NCBI RefSeq assembly: GCF_003952465.1
Contig: NZ_CP034448.1
Span: 7,479,001-7,543,000 of the forward strand
Direction of reading: 5' to 3'
Origin: Mesorhizobium sp. M1B.F.Ca.ET.045.04.1.1
Lineage (GTDB): Bacteria > Pseudomonadota > Alphaproteobacteria > Rhizobiales > Rhizobiaceae
DNA length: 64,000 nucleotides
Part shown: positions 34,824 to 43,445 of the stretch, in pieces
How positions within the stretch are numbered: position 1 is the first letter of the stretch
Layout of the letters: every line of letters begins with the position of its first letter
Program-made: the position numbers and the translations under genes
Notes under the pieces: model-generated
Database searches by the model: none
The model's input: only the letters and a program-made list of their open reading frames with translations
Told to the model about the DNA's origin: nothing

Positions 34824-35505
34824 ATGGGCTGCAGGCCTGACAAGCTTGCCGTAGATGACGCGGCCTGGCAACTGGCGGTGGCGCGAGGGGCGGTCATCCG
34901 TCCCTTGGCGGCGAAGCGACGGCTGTCACTCGCTGACGTGGGTCCGGCCTGCCGGCAGCTCGGCCTGAACCGAAGCCGCATTTGCCAGCTGCTGGAGCGA
35001 TACCGCTCGGCTCCAGTGAGGAGTTCTCTGCTCGGCCACAGCCTCGCGACCGGTCTTAGGCGTCCGGACGAGACTGAAGCGATGATCGAACACGCGATGC
35101 GGGATACCTATCGCAAACCAGAACGGCCGACGATCAGCGCCTTCCACGACCGTGTGCGAGCGCTGCGTTATTGCGACGGCGTAGCTTCACCCTCCTGGAA
35201 GGCCGTGCGGGCGCGCGTCGAGCTCGTCGACCGCCGGGGGCTGATGCGGGACCGGGAGGGGGCGAAGGCGGCTTGCGACCGGTTCGCGCCAGCGGTGACG
35301 GAATATCGTGCTGATCATGTGCTTCACATTGTGCATGTCGACCGCACGCTTGTGGATGTCATTGTGGTCGATGCTGTGTACCGCAAGCCGCTGCAAAGCC
35401 CGTGGCTGACGCTGGCCATTGACGTCGCAGGCCGCATGGCCACCGGCTTTATCTCCAGTCTGGAAAGCCCGTCCTCGACGTCGGTGGCGCTCCGGAGATC
35501 GGAAA
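34824..35505 (+). pseudogene. TniA/Mu-like DDE transposase, C-terminally truncated
   Basis: The N-terminal half has a helix-turn-helix (LSLADVGPACRQLGLNRSRICQLLERY). The integrase core begins with HIVHVDRTLVDVIVVDAVYR (first catalytic Asp) and SPWLTLAIDVAGRMATGFI (second region), then SPSSTSVAL. After about 35505 the similarity ends; the remaining open frame to 35684 is not family sequence. The third catalytic residue and C-terminal domain are missing, so it cannot transpose. Repeats at 35644-35793 may be its end-binding sites. Confidence 0.8.
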
Positions 35506-35643
35506 AAGCTGCCGGAACGTGTCCTGGGCCATTTATGGTCGAAAGCACGCAATCGAGCCGTGTAGGACGTGCGCAGCGTTCAGGCGCACGGTGGAGGTGG
35601 CTGCGAGGGGCCGACTTGGCCGGCTTTCCCGCCCTCAGTGGAG

Positions 35644-35793
35644 CGGATTTCGTGAGACTACCTGCATCGAGTCGGAAATCGTGAGACTACGTGACAAACT
35701 CAGTTGGCCAGCGGCTAGTGTCAAAAGACTCGAAAACCCAGCGGGTTAAGCCTGGGCTAGTTCGCCGCGATGAAGGTAGTCTCACGAAAACCG
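35644..35793. repeat. Transposon-end-like repeats (three 21-bp copies)
   Basis: CGGATTTCGTGAGACTACC at 35644, CGGAAATCGTGAGACTACG at 35673, and an inverted copy at 35773-35793 that reads CGGTTTTCGTGAGACTACC on the minus strand. TniA/TnsB-like transposases bind several such repeats at each end. Two ends facing each other would mark an empty or collapsed element. Confidence 0.7.
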
Positions 35794-35960
35794 ATTCAGA
35801 AAGGCGCCAGAATCCACTTATCCGGGCCGACCGGTCCACAAAACCATGGCGAGAGAATCCAGGAAACTTGGTGAGACAGAGGGGCTAAACCGCGCGTTTC
35901 TGGGCTTTTTCCAGTGATCTAGGACGAGCGACATCCATGATTTGCGAAGCTATTCGCAAT

Positions 35961-35989
35961 ATGTCCGATAATGCAACCTTATCGGACAT
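35961..35989. repeat. Perfect palindrome like a serine-resolvase subsite
   Basis: ATGTCCGATAA and TTATCGGACAT are exact 11-bp arms over a 7-base centre. The inner 27 bp (TGTCCGATAA-N7-TTATCGGACA) fit the Tn3/gamma-delta res subsite form TGTCYRATAA...TTATYRGACA. It is 78 bases before the DUF1403 gene, so it could also be an operator. Confidence 0.65.
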
Positions 35990-36067
35990 AAACCGCTGTC
36001 GACAGGCTGTGCGTTTGCACCCAAATACGGTGGCATAAAGCGCACGGGCGGTTTACCCTCGAAAATC

Positions 36068-37021
36068 ATGATTCGCCTCGATCCCGCGACCGCCAGCCCC
36101 ACCGCGCAGCCGACCGTCCCGGCCTGGGCGCTCGCCGACGGCGGCGCGCTGCATGAGGCCGATGCCGCTTTTCAGGCCGGCGCTGCCTTGGGTGCGCTCG
36201 ATGGACTTGCCCGCGGGCAGCCTGCCTGGGCGGGTGCCTGGCGGCAGCGGCTGGCGCTCAACTGCGCCGCCGCCGGCATGCGGCTCGCCGGCCGCGCCGA
36301 GGATGCTGCTGCGCTACGCGACGCCTGGTACCTGCGCCCGACCGGCGCCGATCCCGGCCCCGCCGGCGCCATTTTTGGGGCCTTGCGGCAGCTGGCCGTG
36401 CAGCCGGCCGTCGCCAACGCCGAACGGCTGGAAAAAATCGTCGACCAGCTTGGCCTCCACTGGGGCGCCGCGGCGCTCGCCGACCTTTGCACGGAGATCG
36501 AAAAGCTGGCGGAGGCGCAGCGGCCGGCGCCCTTCGCCGCGGCGGCGATCGCGGCCCACGTCGTTGCCGTAAGGCCCGACTCCGAGCTTTTTGCCTGGTG
36601 GCTGGCTGACCTGGTGCTGGCGCAAGGCCTGCGCTGGTCGCGACCGCTGCCGCTGCTTATCGCCCAGGCTTTTGCTCCGGCCTTCCGCGCCGAGGCCGAT
36701 GGCAAGAGGATCCGGCCGGGCGCGGAAGCATTTGATAGGGCGCTGTGCCTGGCGCTGGTTCAAGCGGCGGCGCAGGCCTGCCGGCTGGCCGCCGAGCTGT
36801 CGCGCCGCGCCGAAAAACTTCTGGCGGTGGCGCCAAAACTGCGCGCCAAGGGCGCCGGCGACGTGATCTTTTTGCTGCTCAACGAAGACGCCGTTTCCGG
36901 CTCGCTGACGACCAAGAACCTGTCGCGCTTTGCCGCGCGGCGTTTGTTCGAACGGCTGCAACACCTCGATGTCGTTCGCGAACTTTCCGGTCGCACCAGC
37001 TTCCGGCTGTTTGGGCTCTAG
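36068..37021 (+). CDS. DUF1403 family protein
   Basis: A 317-residue Ala-rich helical protein. The pattern HEADAAFQAGAALGALDGLA, WRQRLALNCAAAGMRLAGR and DAAALRDAWYLRPTGADPGPAGAIF is that of DUF1403, found mainly on repABC replicons of Rhizobiales. The C-terminus ends FGRTSFRLFGL-like (here LSGRTSFRLFGL). It is followed 2 bases later by the ScpB-like gene, a conserved pair. Function unknown; a link to chromosome or plasmid organisation is inferred from the neighbour. Confidence 0.88.
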   Translation: MIRLDPATASPTAQPTVPAWALADGGALHEADAAFQAGAALGALDGLARGQPAWAGAWRQRLALNCAAAGMRLAGRAEDAAALRDAWYLRPTGADPGPAGAIFGALRQLAVQPAVANAERLEKIVDQLGLHWGAAALADLCTEIEKLAEAQRPAPFAAAAIAAHVVAVRPDSELFAWWLADLVLAQGLRWSRPLPLLIAQAFAPAFRAEADGKRIRPGAEAFDRALCLALVQAAAQACRLAAELSRRAEKLLAVAPKLRAKGAGDVIFLLLNEDAVSGSLTTKNLSRFAARRLFERLQHLDVVRELSGRTSFRLFGL

Positions 37022-37023
37022 CG

Positions 37024-37728
37024 ATGAGCGAAGCGTCCGCCCGCCGCAAGGCAAACGATCAGCCGGCCTTGCTGGACACCGATCTCGAGCACCTTCCGGC
37101 CGAACTGCGCTGGCGCGAATGGATGGGCCGCGTGGAGGCGGTGATCTTTGCCGCCAGTGAGCCGGTGCCGCGCGACGTGCTGGCGCGGGTGGTGGGCAAA
37201 AGCTGCAATCTCGATTTGGTGATCGAGGACATTCGCGCCGAGCTCGCCGGCCGGCCCTACGAGTTGGTGTCGGTCGCCGGCGGTTGGCAGCACCGGACCA
37301 AAAAAGCGTTTGCTGACGTCATTCGCGGTGCCTTTGGCACGGCCGCCGGGCAGGGCGCCGGATCAAAAGAGCTGTCGCAGTCCGAGGCTCTTGTGCTGAT
37401 GTGCATTGCCTATTTCCAGCCCATTACGCGGGGCGAGCTGTCTTCTTTCTTCGGCAAGGAAGTGTCGCGCGATCTGATCGGTGTGCTGCGCGCGCAGGAC
37501 CTGATCGCGTGGGGGCCACGAAGCCCACAGCCGGGCGCGCCTTATACCTATGTGACGACCAAAAACTTCCTGTCGCAGTTCGGGTTCGACACGCTGCGCC
37601 AGCTGCCGGATTTCGAGGCGCTCGAGGATGCTGGCCTGCTGTCGAAGGAAAAGCTGCTGGCCGGAGAGATTCCGGTTGGGCTAGAGGTAACGCAGTTGGA
37701 TCAGGACAACATGGCGATTGACGAATAG
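37024..37728 (+). CDS. ScpB-like condensin subunit
   Basis: A 234-residue ScpB-family protein with two winged-helix domains: VEAVIFAASEPVPRDVLARVVG (residues about 38-60) and QSEALVLMCIAYFQPITRGELSSFFG (about 120-145), then YVTTKNFLSQFGFDTLRQLP. ScpB joins SMC and ScpA to compact DNA. No scpA or smc is near, so it may act with chromosomal partners or with DUF1403. The start is the ATG at 37024, 2 bases after DUF1403. A broken copy lies at 54722-55255. Confidence 0.88.
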   Translation: MSEASARRKANDQPALLDTDLEHLPAELRWREWMGRVEAVIFAASEPVPRDVLARVVGKSCNLDLVIEDIRAELAGRPYELVSVAGGWQHRTKKAFADVIRGAFGTAAGQGAGSKELSQSEALVLMCIAYFQPITRGELSSFFGKEVSRDLIGVLRAQDLIAWGPRSPQPGAPYTYVTTKNFLSQFGFDTLRQLPDFEALEDAGLLSKEKLLAGEIPVGLEVTQLDQDNMAIDE

Positions 37729-37892
37729 CAAAACACAGTGGTGCGATGTCGGTGGACCGCATCACAGAGTGCTTCGGCCGGAGATCTCATTGAAACGGGT
37801 TCGATCCAGATTGCGGCGATAGTCCCAATATTCATGTCGTTGACTCCCAATTATCATCCCTGATAGTTCCAATTGCCCAGATTGGGGAAGGT

Positions 37893-39113
37893 ATGTACGA
37901 GCGATTCGTGGAACGCAGGGTGGAAGACGCCCTTGTCGACACCCCGGTGGTCCTGATTGTCGGGCCGCGCCGGGCAGGTAAGACTACGCTTGTCCGGCAA
38001 ATGGGGAATGCGGAGCGAACCTATATCACGCTCGACGATCAGACTGTGCTCGAGGCCGCCCAGTCCGATCCAGCCGGCTTCGTCCGCGGGCTTGACCGGG
38101 CGATTATCGACGAGATCCAACGAGCTCCGGACCTGTTGCTGGCGATCAAGAAGACGGTGGATGAGGATTATCGGCCGGGCCGATTTCTGCTGACCGGCTC
38201 CGCCAACGTCCTGACACTGCCGCGCATCGCCGACAGCTTGGCGGGGCGGATGGAGACGATCCGGATGTTGCCGCTTGCACGCGCTGAGATCGGCGGCAAG
38301 ACGGCGACCTTTCTCGGGCGCCTGTTCGAAGGCAAATTACAAGGCGATCGTGGAGCGCCCGTCGGCGATGATCTCATCCAACTTGTGCTGCATGGCGGCT
38401 ATCCCGAGGCGATTGCCCGTGAGAGCGAGCGGCGGCGTCAAGACTGGTCGCGATCCTATCTGGCCTCTGTCCTGACGCGCGACCTCCGGGACATAGCCGA
38501 CGTTGAGAAATTGACGGAACTGCCGAAATTCGTACGTCTCCTCGCTGAGCACTCAGGGCAGCTTGTCAACTATTCGCACTTCGGCGCCAGCATCAATGTG
38601 AGCCACAAGACAGGGCAGCGTTATGTCGGCCTACTGGAACAGGTCTTCCTCGTTTCCACCCTGCAGCCTTGGTTCACCAACGCACTGAAGCGTATCACCA
38701 AGACGCCGAAGCTCCATTTCCTCGACTCTGGACTTCTCGCCACGGTCCGAGGTCTGAGCCTCGATCGTGTGAAAGCCGATCGCACCTTGTTCGGTTCGCT
38801 TCTGGAAAGCTTCGTGTTCTCGGAAGTTCTGAAGCTCATGACCGCATCGGATCTACGGCTGACGCCACACCACTTCCGTGATCAGCAGATGCGCGAAGTA
38901 GATATCGTGCTGGAGCGCGACGACGGCCTGATTGCAGGGATCGAGATCAAGGCGTCCGCCACGGTGAAATCCAGCGACTTCGGCGGGCTCCGGACCTTGG
39001 CTGAGGCCTGTGGCAATCGCTTTAGCTATGGCGTGGTGCTCTACGACAGCGCTGATGTCGTGCCATTCGGTGATAAGCTCGCCGCAGTGCCTCTTTCCTC
39101 ACTCTGGAACTGA
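37893..39113 (+). CDS. AAA ATPase with DUF4143 domain
   Basis: A 406-residue AAA_14/DUF4143 protein. Walker A VGPRRAGKTTLVRQ (residues about 24-37), Walker B DRAIIDEIQRAP (about 77-88), sensor region FLLTGSANVLTLPRIADSLAGR. The DUF4143 C-terminal part has LLEQVFLVSTLQPW, KLHFLDSGLLATVRG and FGSLLESFVFSEVLK, then the nuclease-like REVDIVLER and IAGIEIKASATV. The family is common on plasmids and islands; roles are mostly unknown. It stands alone. Confidence 0.9.
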   Translation: MYERFVERRVEDALVDTPVVLIVGPRRAGKTTLVRQMGNAERTYITLDDQTVLEAAQSDPAGFVRGLDRAIIDEIQRAPDLLLAIKKTVDEDYRPGRFLLTGSANVLTLPRIADSLAGRMETIRMLPLARAEIGGKTATFLGRLFEGKLQGDRGAPVGDDLIQLVLHGGYPEAIARESERRRQDWSRSYLASVLTRDLRDIADVEKLTELPKFVRLLAEHSGQLVNYSHFGASINVSHKTGQRYVGLLEQVFLVSTLQPWFTNALKRITKTPKLHFLDSGLLATVRGLSLDRVKADRTLFGSLLESFVFSEVLKLMTASDLRLTPHHFRDQQMREVDIVLERDDGLIAGIEIKASATVKSSDFGGLRTLAEACGNRFSYGVVLYDSADVVPFGDKLAAVPLSSLWN

Positions 39114-39185
39114 GATGTTGCGACAGAAGGCGAGACAGTTCCGAGCAAGACGAGCATCGCTAATCGAGCCTGCCCTTGGCTGGAC

Positions 39186-39560
39186 CTATCTCTCGCGCGC
39201 GGCGCTCGCCCGCGCGAAAGCGCAGATGCTGGCGAGCGCCCGGAACAGACTTGCCTCGGGACAGGCGGCGGCGAAGGCCAGACGGATGCGTGAGACGATT
39301 TCGATGACGCGAGCGCCGAGCTTGAGCAGCCTGAGCCGCAGCGGAGCGAACTCGGCGTTGCGCAGATGATGGGTTGTGGGCACCGCCTGTCGCAGTGTGA
39401 GCATCAACCAGTATGCGGCGGTGTGCAGGACAAGACGGACCTGGTTGGCAATCGGTGAGCGGCAGGAGGTGCGGTCGGAGGCGAGCTGGCTCTTGTGCAT
39501 CTTGATCAGGTTTTCGGCCTGGCCGCGGGCGCAGTAGATCACGTCAGCCGTCGCTGTCAC
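39186..39560 (-). pseudogene. IS1380-family transposase, C-terminal fragment
   Basis: Reads YCARGQAENLIKMHKSQLAS, VRLVLHTAAYWLMLTLRQAV and FAPLRLRLLKLGARVIE, the C-terminal region of IS1380 transposases including the YRGRGxxE-type motif with glutamate. The N-terminal two thirds are missing; the break is next to the RpiR gene. No intact ends seen. Confidence 0.85.
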
Positions 39561-39636
39561 ACGGATGTAATGAACATTTCGGATCGTCTGCGTCGTAGCG
39601 CTTGCTACGAACCCTCCTGGCTAATGGCCGACCACC

Positions 39637-40551
39637 ATGACATCCGACGATTCCGACCGGCAAATCGCTTTCGACGATCGCGTCGAGGCGTCGCTGGAAG
39701 CCCTGCCGCCGGCCGAACAGCGCATGGCGCGCTTCTTCGTCAGCCAGAAGCAGGCTGTGCTGTTGGGATCGGCGGCCGAGATCGCCGCCCTTGCCGGCGC
39801 CAGCGACGCGACCGTGGTGCGCACCGCCCGCTCGCTCGGCTTCGATAGCCTGTCGGCGCTGCGCCAGATGTTGCTCGCGGACCTGACCGGAACGGCGTCG
39901 CCCGGCAGGCGGCTCGCCAGCACCTTGCAGGAGACCGGTAGCGACAGCGCCTCGGCGCTGCGCCATGTCGTCGGCCTGCACGAAAACGCGCTCGAGGCGC
40001 TGAAGCGGCCCGAGATGGAAGCAGCTTTCGCCGGCGCCATCGACATTCTGGCCGCGGCCCGCCGCCGGCACATCTTCGGCATCGGCCCGTCGGGCGCCAT
40101 GGCCGAATACGCCGCCCTGCAATTCAACAGGATCGGCCTGCCGAGCAGCGCGCTTTCGGTGCCCGGCGTAGCGCTTGCCGACCGTCTGCTGTGGCTGGAA
40201 AGCGGCGATGCCGTGCTGATGCTGGCCTATGCGCCGCTTTACCGCGAGGTCGAGATCGTCCTCGACCAGGCCGGCTTGCATGAGGTGCCGGTGGTGCTGA
40301 TCAGCGACAATCTCGGGCCGCTCGTCTCCGACAAGATAGCGGCCACGCTGCCGGCTCCGCGCGGCAAGGCCGACCACCTCGCCACCCATGGCGGCACCAT
40401 GGTGCTCATCGAGGCAATGATCATCGCTTTGGCGGCAAAGGCCGGCGAGACCGCGTTCGACAGCCTGGACCGGCTGAGCAGCCTGCGCGGCGCGATCGAC
40501 AAGGCATGGGTAAAACGCGGGACGCGCAAGAAACAATCGCCGCTGACATAA
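39637..40551 (+). CDS. MurR/RpiR-family transcriptional regulator
   Basis: A 304-residue regulator. The N-terminal HTH_6 domain has LPPAEQRMARFFVSQ and LAGASDATVVRTARSLGFDSLSALRQ. The SIS sugar-phosphate domain follows, with RRHIFGIGPSGAMAEYAAL and DAVLMLAYAPLYREVEIVLD. It lies 70 bases upstream of the ABC importer genes on the same strand, so it most likely controls them in response to a phosphosugar-like ligand. The signal is not known. Confidence 0.92.
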   Translation: MTSDDSDRQIAFDDRVEASLEALPPAEQRMARFFVSQKQAVLLGSAAEIAALAGASDATVVRTARSLGFDSLSALRQMLLADLTGTASPGRRLASTLQETGSDSASALRHVVGLHENALEALKRPEMEAAFAGAIDILAAARRRHIFGIGPSGAMAEYAALQFNRIGLPSSALSVPGVALADRLLWLESGDAVLMLAYAPLYREVEIVLDQAGLHEVPVVLISDNLGPLVSDKIAATLPAPRGKADHLATHGGTMVLIEAMIIALAAKAGETAFDSLDRLSSLRGAIDKAWVKRGTRKKQSPLT

Positions 40552-40621
40552 AAGTGTCAGCGAGAGCATACTAATATAGAATTGGCATTACTCTGCCTTT
40601 TCGAAACAACAGGAGAGCGAT

Positions 40622-41626
40622 ATGAATATAAATACAACGCTTGGACTTGCGCTGAGTTTGACGGCGCTGTCCATCGCCGCGCCGGCTTGCGCAGCCGATC
40701 TGGTGCTCTACGACGCGCTCGATTTTGCCGGCCCTGTCGCCAAGGCCTTCCAGGCCAAGACCGGGCTGACCGTCGACGTCGTCGAGCCCGGCAGCACCGG
40801 CGAGACGCTGGGCAAGATCGCCGCCGAAGGCAGCAATCCGCAATTCGACATCGTCTGGCTCGACGGCTCCGCCGTGATGGAGCGCATGGCGGCCGACCAT
40901 GTGCTGCAGCCGGTCCCGGCCGAGGCTTATGACAAGATCGGTTGGACCGATCTCGGCAAGTCGCTGATCCCACAAAGCCATGCTTTCCTGCCGACCGGCA
41001 CCAGCACCACCGCGATCGAGGTCAACACCAAGAAGGTCAAGGCCGACAAGATGCCGAAATCCTGGGCCGACCTGCAGGGCTTCGCCGGCAGCGTCGCTGC
41101 CAAGGACCCGAACCTTTCCGGCCCGGCCTATCAGTGGCTCGCCGGCCTGTTCCAGACCAATGGCGTCGATGCCGGCAAGGAACTGCTCGCCAAGACGCTG
41201 ACCAACAAGTCGCTCTCCGGCCTCTCCAGCGGCGGCAAAGTCAACAAGGCCGTGCTCACCGGCGACGCCTCGGTCGGCATCAACCAGGACAGCGCCATCT
41301 TCTCCAAGATCGCCGCCGGCGAGCCTGTCGTCGCCGTCTATCCGAGCGAGGGCTCGGTCTCGCTGCCGCAGGGCCTCGGCATCAGCGCCAAGACGCAGCA
41401 TATGGATGCCGCGAAGAAGTTCATCGAATTCGTCACCAGCGCCGATGGCCAGGCCGCCATGCAGAACGGCGACGACACCGACTTCTTCTACATCCCGGTC
41501 ATCAAGGGCGTGAACCCCAAGCCCGGCCGCGCGACCAACATCGCCTACACCCATCTCGACGACGCGGCAGCCTCGGCGCACGAGACGGAGTGGAAACAGT
41601 GGTACAAGGAAAAGTTCGTCCAGTGA
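40622..41626 (+). CDS. ABC transporter periplasmic substrate-binding protein (Fe/phosphonate type)
   Basis: A 334-residue binding protein of the Fe(III)/2-aminoethylphosphonate/thiamine cluster. The signal peptide ends SIAAPACA before ADLVLYDALDF. Family landmarks are FDIVWLDGSAVMERM, LPTGTSTTAIEVNTKKVK, PKSWADL and GINQDSAIFSKIAAGEPV. A GGAG ribosome site precedes the ATG. First of the import operon. The ligand is uncertain; Fe(III) would usually need conserved Tyr pairs, not evident here. Confidence 0.88.
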   Translation: MNINTTLGLALSLTALSIAAPACAADLVLYDALDFAGPVAKAFQAKTGLTVDVVEPGSTGETLGKIAAEGSNPQFDIVWLDGSAVMERMAADHVLQPVPAEAYDKIGWTDLGKSLIPQSHAFLPTGTSTTAIEVNTKKVKADKMPKSWADLQGFAGSVAAKDPNLSGPAYQWLAGLFQTNGVDAGKELLAKTLTNKSLSGLSSGGKVNKAVLTGDASVGINQDSAIFSKIAAGEPVVAVYPSEGSVSLPQGLGISAKTQHMDAAKKFIEFVTSADGQAAMQNGDDTDFFYIPVIKGVNPKPGRATNIAYTHLDDAAASAHETEWKQWYKEKFVQ

Positions 41627-41642
41627 CCGCGCTCGCCTGGCA

Positions 41643-43445
41643 ATGACGATGGTGCAGAAATTCGATGCCGCCGCCGGCGGCATCGGTGCAGGCGGGTGGG
41701 CGCGCAGGCGCCTGTCCGCACCGGCTCGCCTTGCCGGCCCGCTGGCTGTCTATGCCGTCTTCGCGCTGCTGATCGGCCTGCCGCTGGCGCTCGTGCTGCT
41801 GCAGGCCGTCATGCCGGGACTGTTCGCTGTCGACGGCGCGCAAGCTCTCTTCAGCGCCGAGCCGTTGGCGCGCATCTTTGCCTCACCATCCGTCGCCGGC
41901 TCGATCCTGCATTCGCTGGAGCTCGGCCTCATCGCCGCCTTCACCACGACCATCCTCGGCGGCGCCTCCGCCGTGCTGGTGCAGCGTTGCGATATCCCGC
42001 TGCGCTGCGCGATTTCGGTCGTGCCATGGCTGGTGTTCCTGACGCCGTCCTATTTCAAGGCGCTGGCCTGGGTGCTGCTGATGTCGTCCGGCGGCTACCT
42101 GGCGCAGCTCGGCCTGTTGCCGCCCTGGCTCGGCACGTCCTTCTTCGGACTGGCCGGCCTGGTCTTCGTGCATACGCTGAGCCTCTTTCCTCTCGCCGCA
42201 TTCATCATCGGCAGCGCGCTGGCGGGCCTTGGTAGCGAGCTGGAGGACGCGGCGCGCCTGTCGGGCGCCGGGCCGCTCAGGATCTGGCTGCGCGTCAACG
42301 GCCCCTTGCTGGCGCCGGCCATCGTGCTGGCCTTCATCGCCACCTTCGCCGAGGTGCTCTCCGATTTCGGCCTGGCCTCGACCATCGCCAGGATGTCGAG
42401 CTTCGGCGTGCTGACCTATGGCATCTATGCCGCGGCAAGCGACTATCCGGTCGATTTCCCCGCCGCCGGCGCCGAGGCGCTCGTGCTGCTGGCGCTGGTT
42501 CTGCTCGTCGTGGTGGCCGACAGGCTGCTGCGCCGCCGCGCCGATGCGCAGCTGATTTCCGGACGCGCCAGGCCGGCCCGGCGCTATCGGCTCGGCGCCT
42601 GGCGCTGGCCCGTTCTGGCGATGGCGCTGCTGGTCGCCTTCCTGGCGCTGGTCCTGCCGCTCGGCGCGATCGCGGCAAGAGCGCTGACCAGCACGCTCGG
42701 CAACGGTCTGGCGCCGGACAATTTTACCCTCGCCAATATCGGCGCGGCGCTCAGCCCGGCGACTGCGGCCAATGAGGGACTGGTGCGAAGCCTCTTCTAT
42801 GCCGGTCTCACGGCCGTCATCGCCAGCGTGCTGGCCTTGCTGCTTTCGGCCCAGCTCGATCGTTCGAGCCCGGTCATGCGCACGGCGGTGCTCGGCCTGT
42901 CGCTCGGCGCGGTCGCGATCCCCGGCATCGTGCTCGGCTTCGGCTACATCCTGGTCTGGAACCGGCTGCCCGGCTTCCGCGACTGGCCGTTCCCGCATTA
43001 CGGCGACGGCTCGCTGCTGGTGATGGGCTATGTCGCGGCGGCGCTGCCCTATTGCCTTGTGGTCATCCTCTCGGCCATCGGCCAATTGGCGCCAAGCCTG
43101 ACCGACGCCGCGCGGCTCCACGGCATCGGCGCGATCCGGCGTCTCCTGTCGGTGACCTTGCCGCTGATCCTGCTCAGCGTCGTCACGGCCTTTCTGATCA
43201 CCTTCATCCGCACCGTCTTCGAATTGCCCATGTCGCAGATGCTGATCCCGCAAAGCGGTCCCCCGGCGCCGACCCTGATCCTGAAACTGTTCAGCCACGA
43301 TCGCGACGGCCTGGCCTGCGCCATCGCGCTTGCAGCCATGGCCGCCGCCGGTGGCGCGGCGGCGTTGATCTGGTATACGCTCAAGCGCTTCATTGCCGTC
43401 TGCCGGCCGCAAGGCACCCCGGCCGCGTCAGGAGAGCCGTCATGA
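41643..43445 (+). CDS. ABC transporter permease, two fused halves
   Basis: A 600-residue inner-membrane protein with about 12 hydrophobic segments in two halves, as in FbpB/ThiP-type permeases. Both EAA loops are seen: LGSELEDAARLSGAGPLRIW in the first half and LTDAARLHGIGAIRRLLSV in the second. It sits 16 bases after the binding protein and overlaps the ATPase start (ATGA). It forms the channel for the substrate. The length is usual for the family. Confidence 0.92.
   Translation: MTMVQKFDAAAGGIGAGGWARRRLSAPARLAGPLAVYAVFALLIGLPLALVLLQAVMPGLFAVDGAQALFSAEPLARIFASPSVAGSILHSLELGLIAAFTTTILGGASAVLVQRCDIPLRCAISVVPWLVFLTPSYFKALAWVLLMSSGGYLAQLGLLPPWLGTSFFGLAGLVFVHTLSLFPLAAFIIGSALAGLGSELEDAARLSGAGPLRIWLRVNGPLLAPAIVLAFIATFAEVLSDFGLASTIARMSSFGVLTYGIYAAASDYPVDFPAAGAEALVLLALVLLVVVADRLLRRRADAQLISGRARPARRYRLGAWRWPVLAMALLVAFLALVLPLGAIAARALTSTLGNGLAPDNFTLANIGAALSPATAANEGLVRSLFYAGLTAVIASVLALLLSAQLDRSSPVMRTAVLGLSLGAVAIPGIVLGFGYILVWNRLPGFRDWPFPHYGDGSLLVMGYVAAALPYCLVVILSAIGQLAPSLTDAARLHGIGAIRRLLSVTLPLILLSVVTAFLITFIRTVFELPMSQMLIPQSGPPAPTLILKLFSHDRDGLACAIALAAMAAAGGAAALIWYTLKRFIAVCRPQGTPAASGEPS

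Noticed and set aside
39544..40569. 341-codon minus-strand frame
   Set aside because: Antisense to the RpiR regulator.
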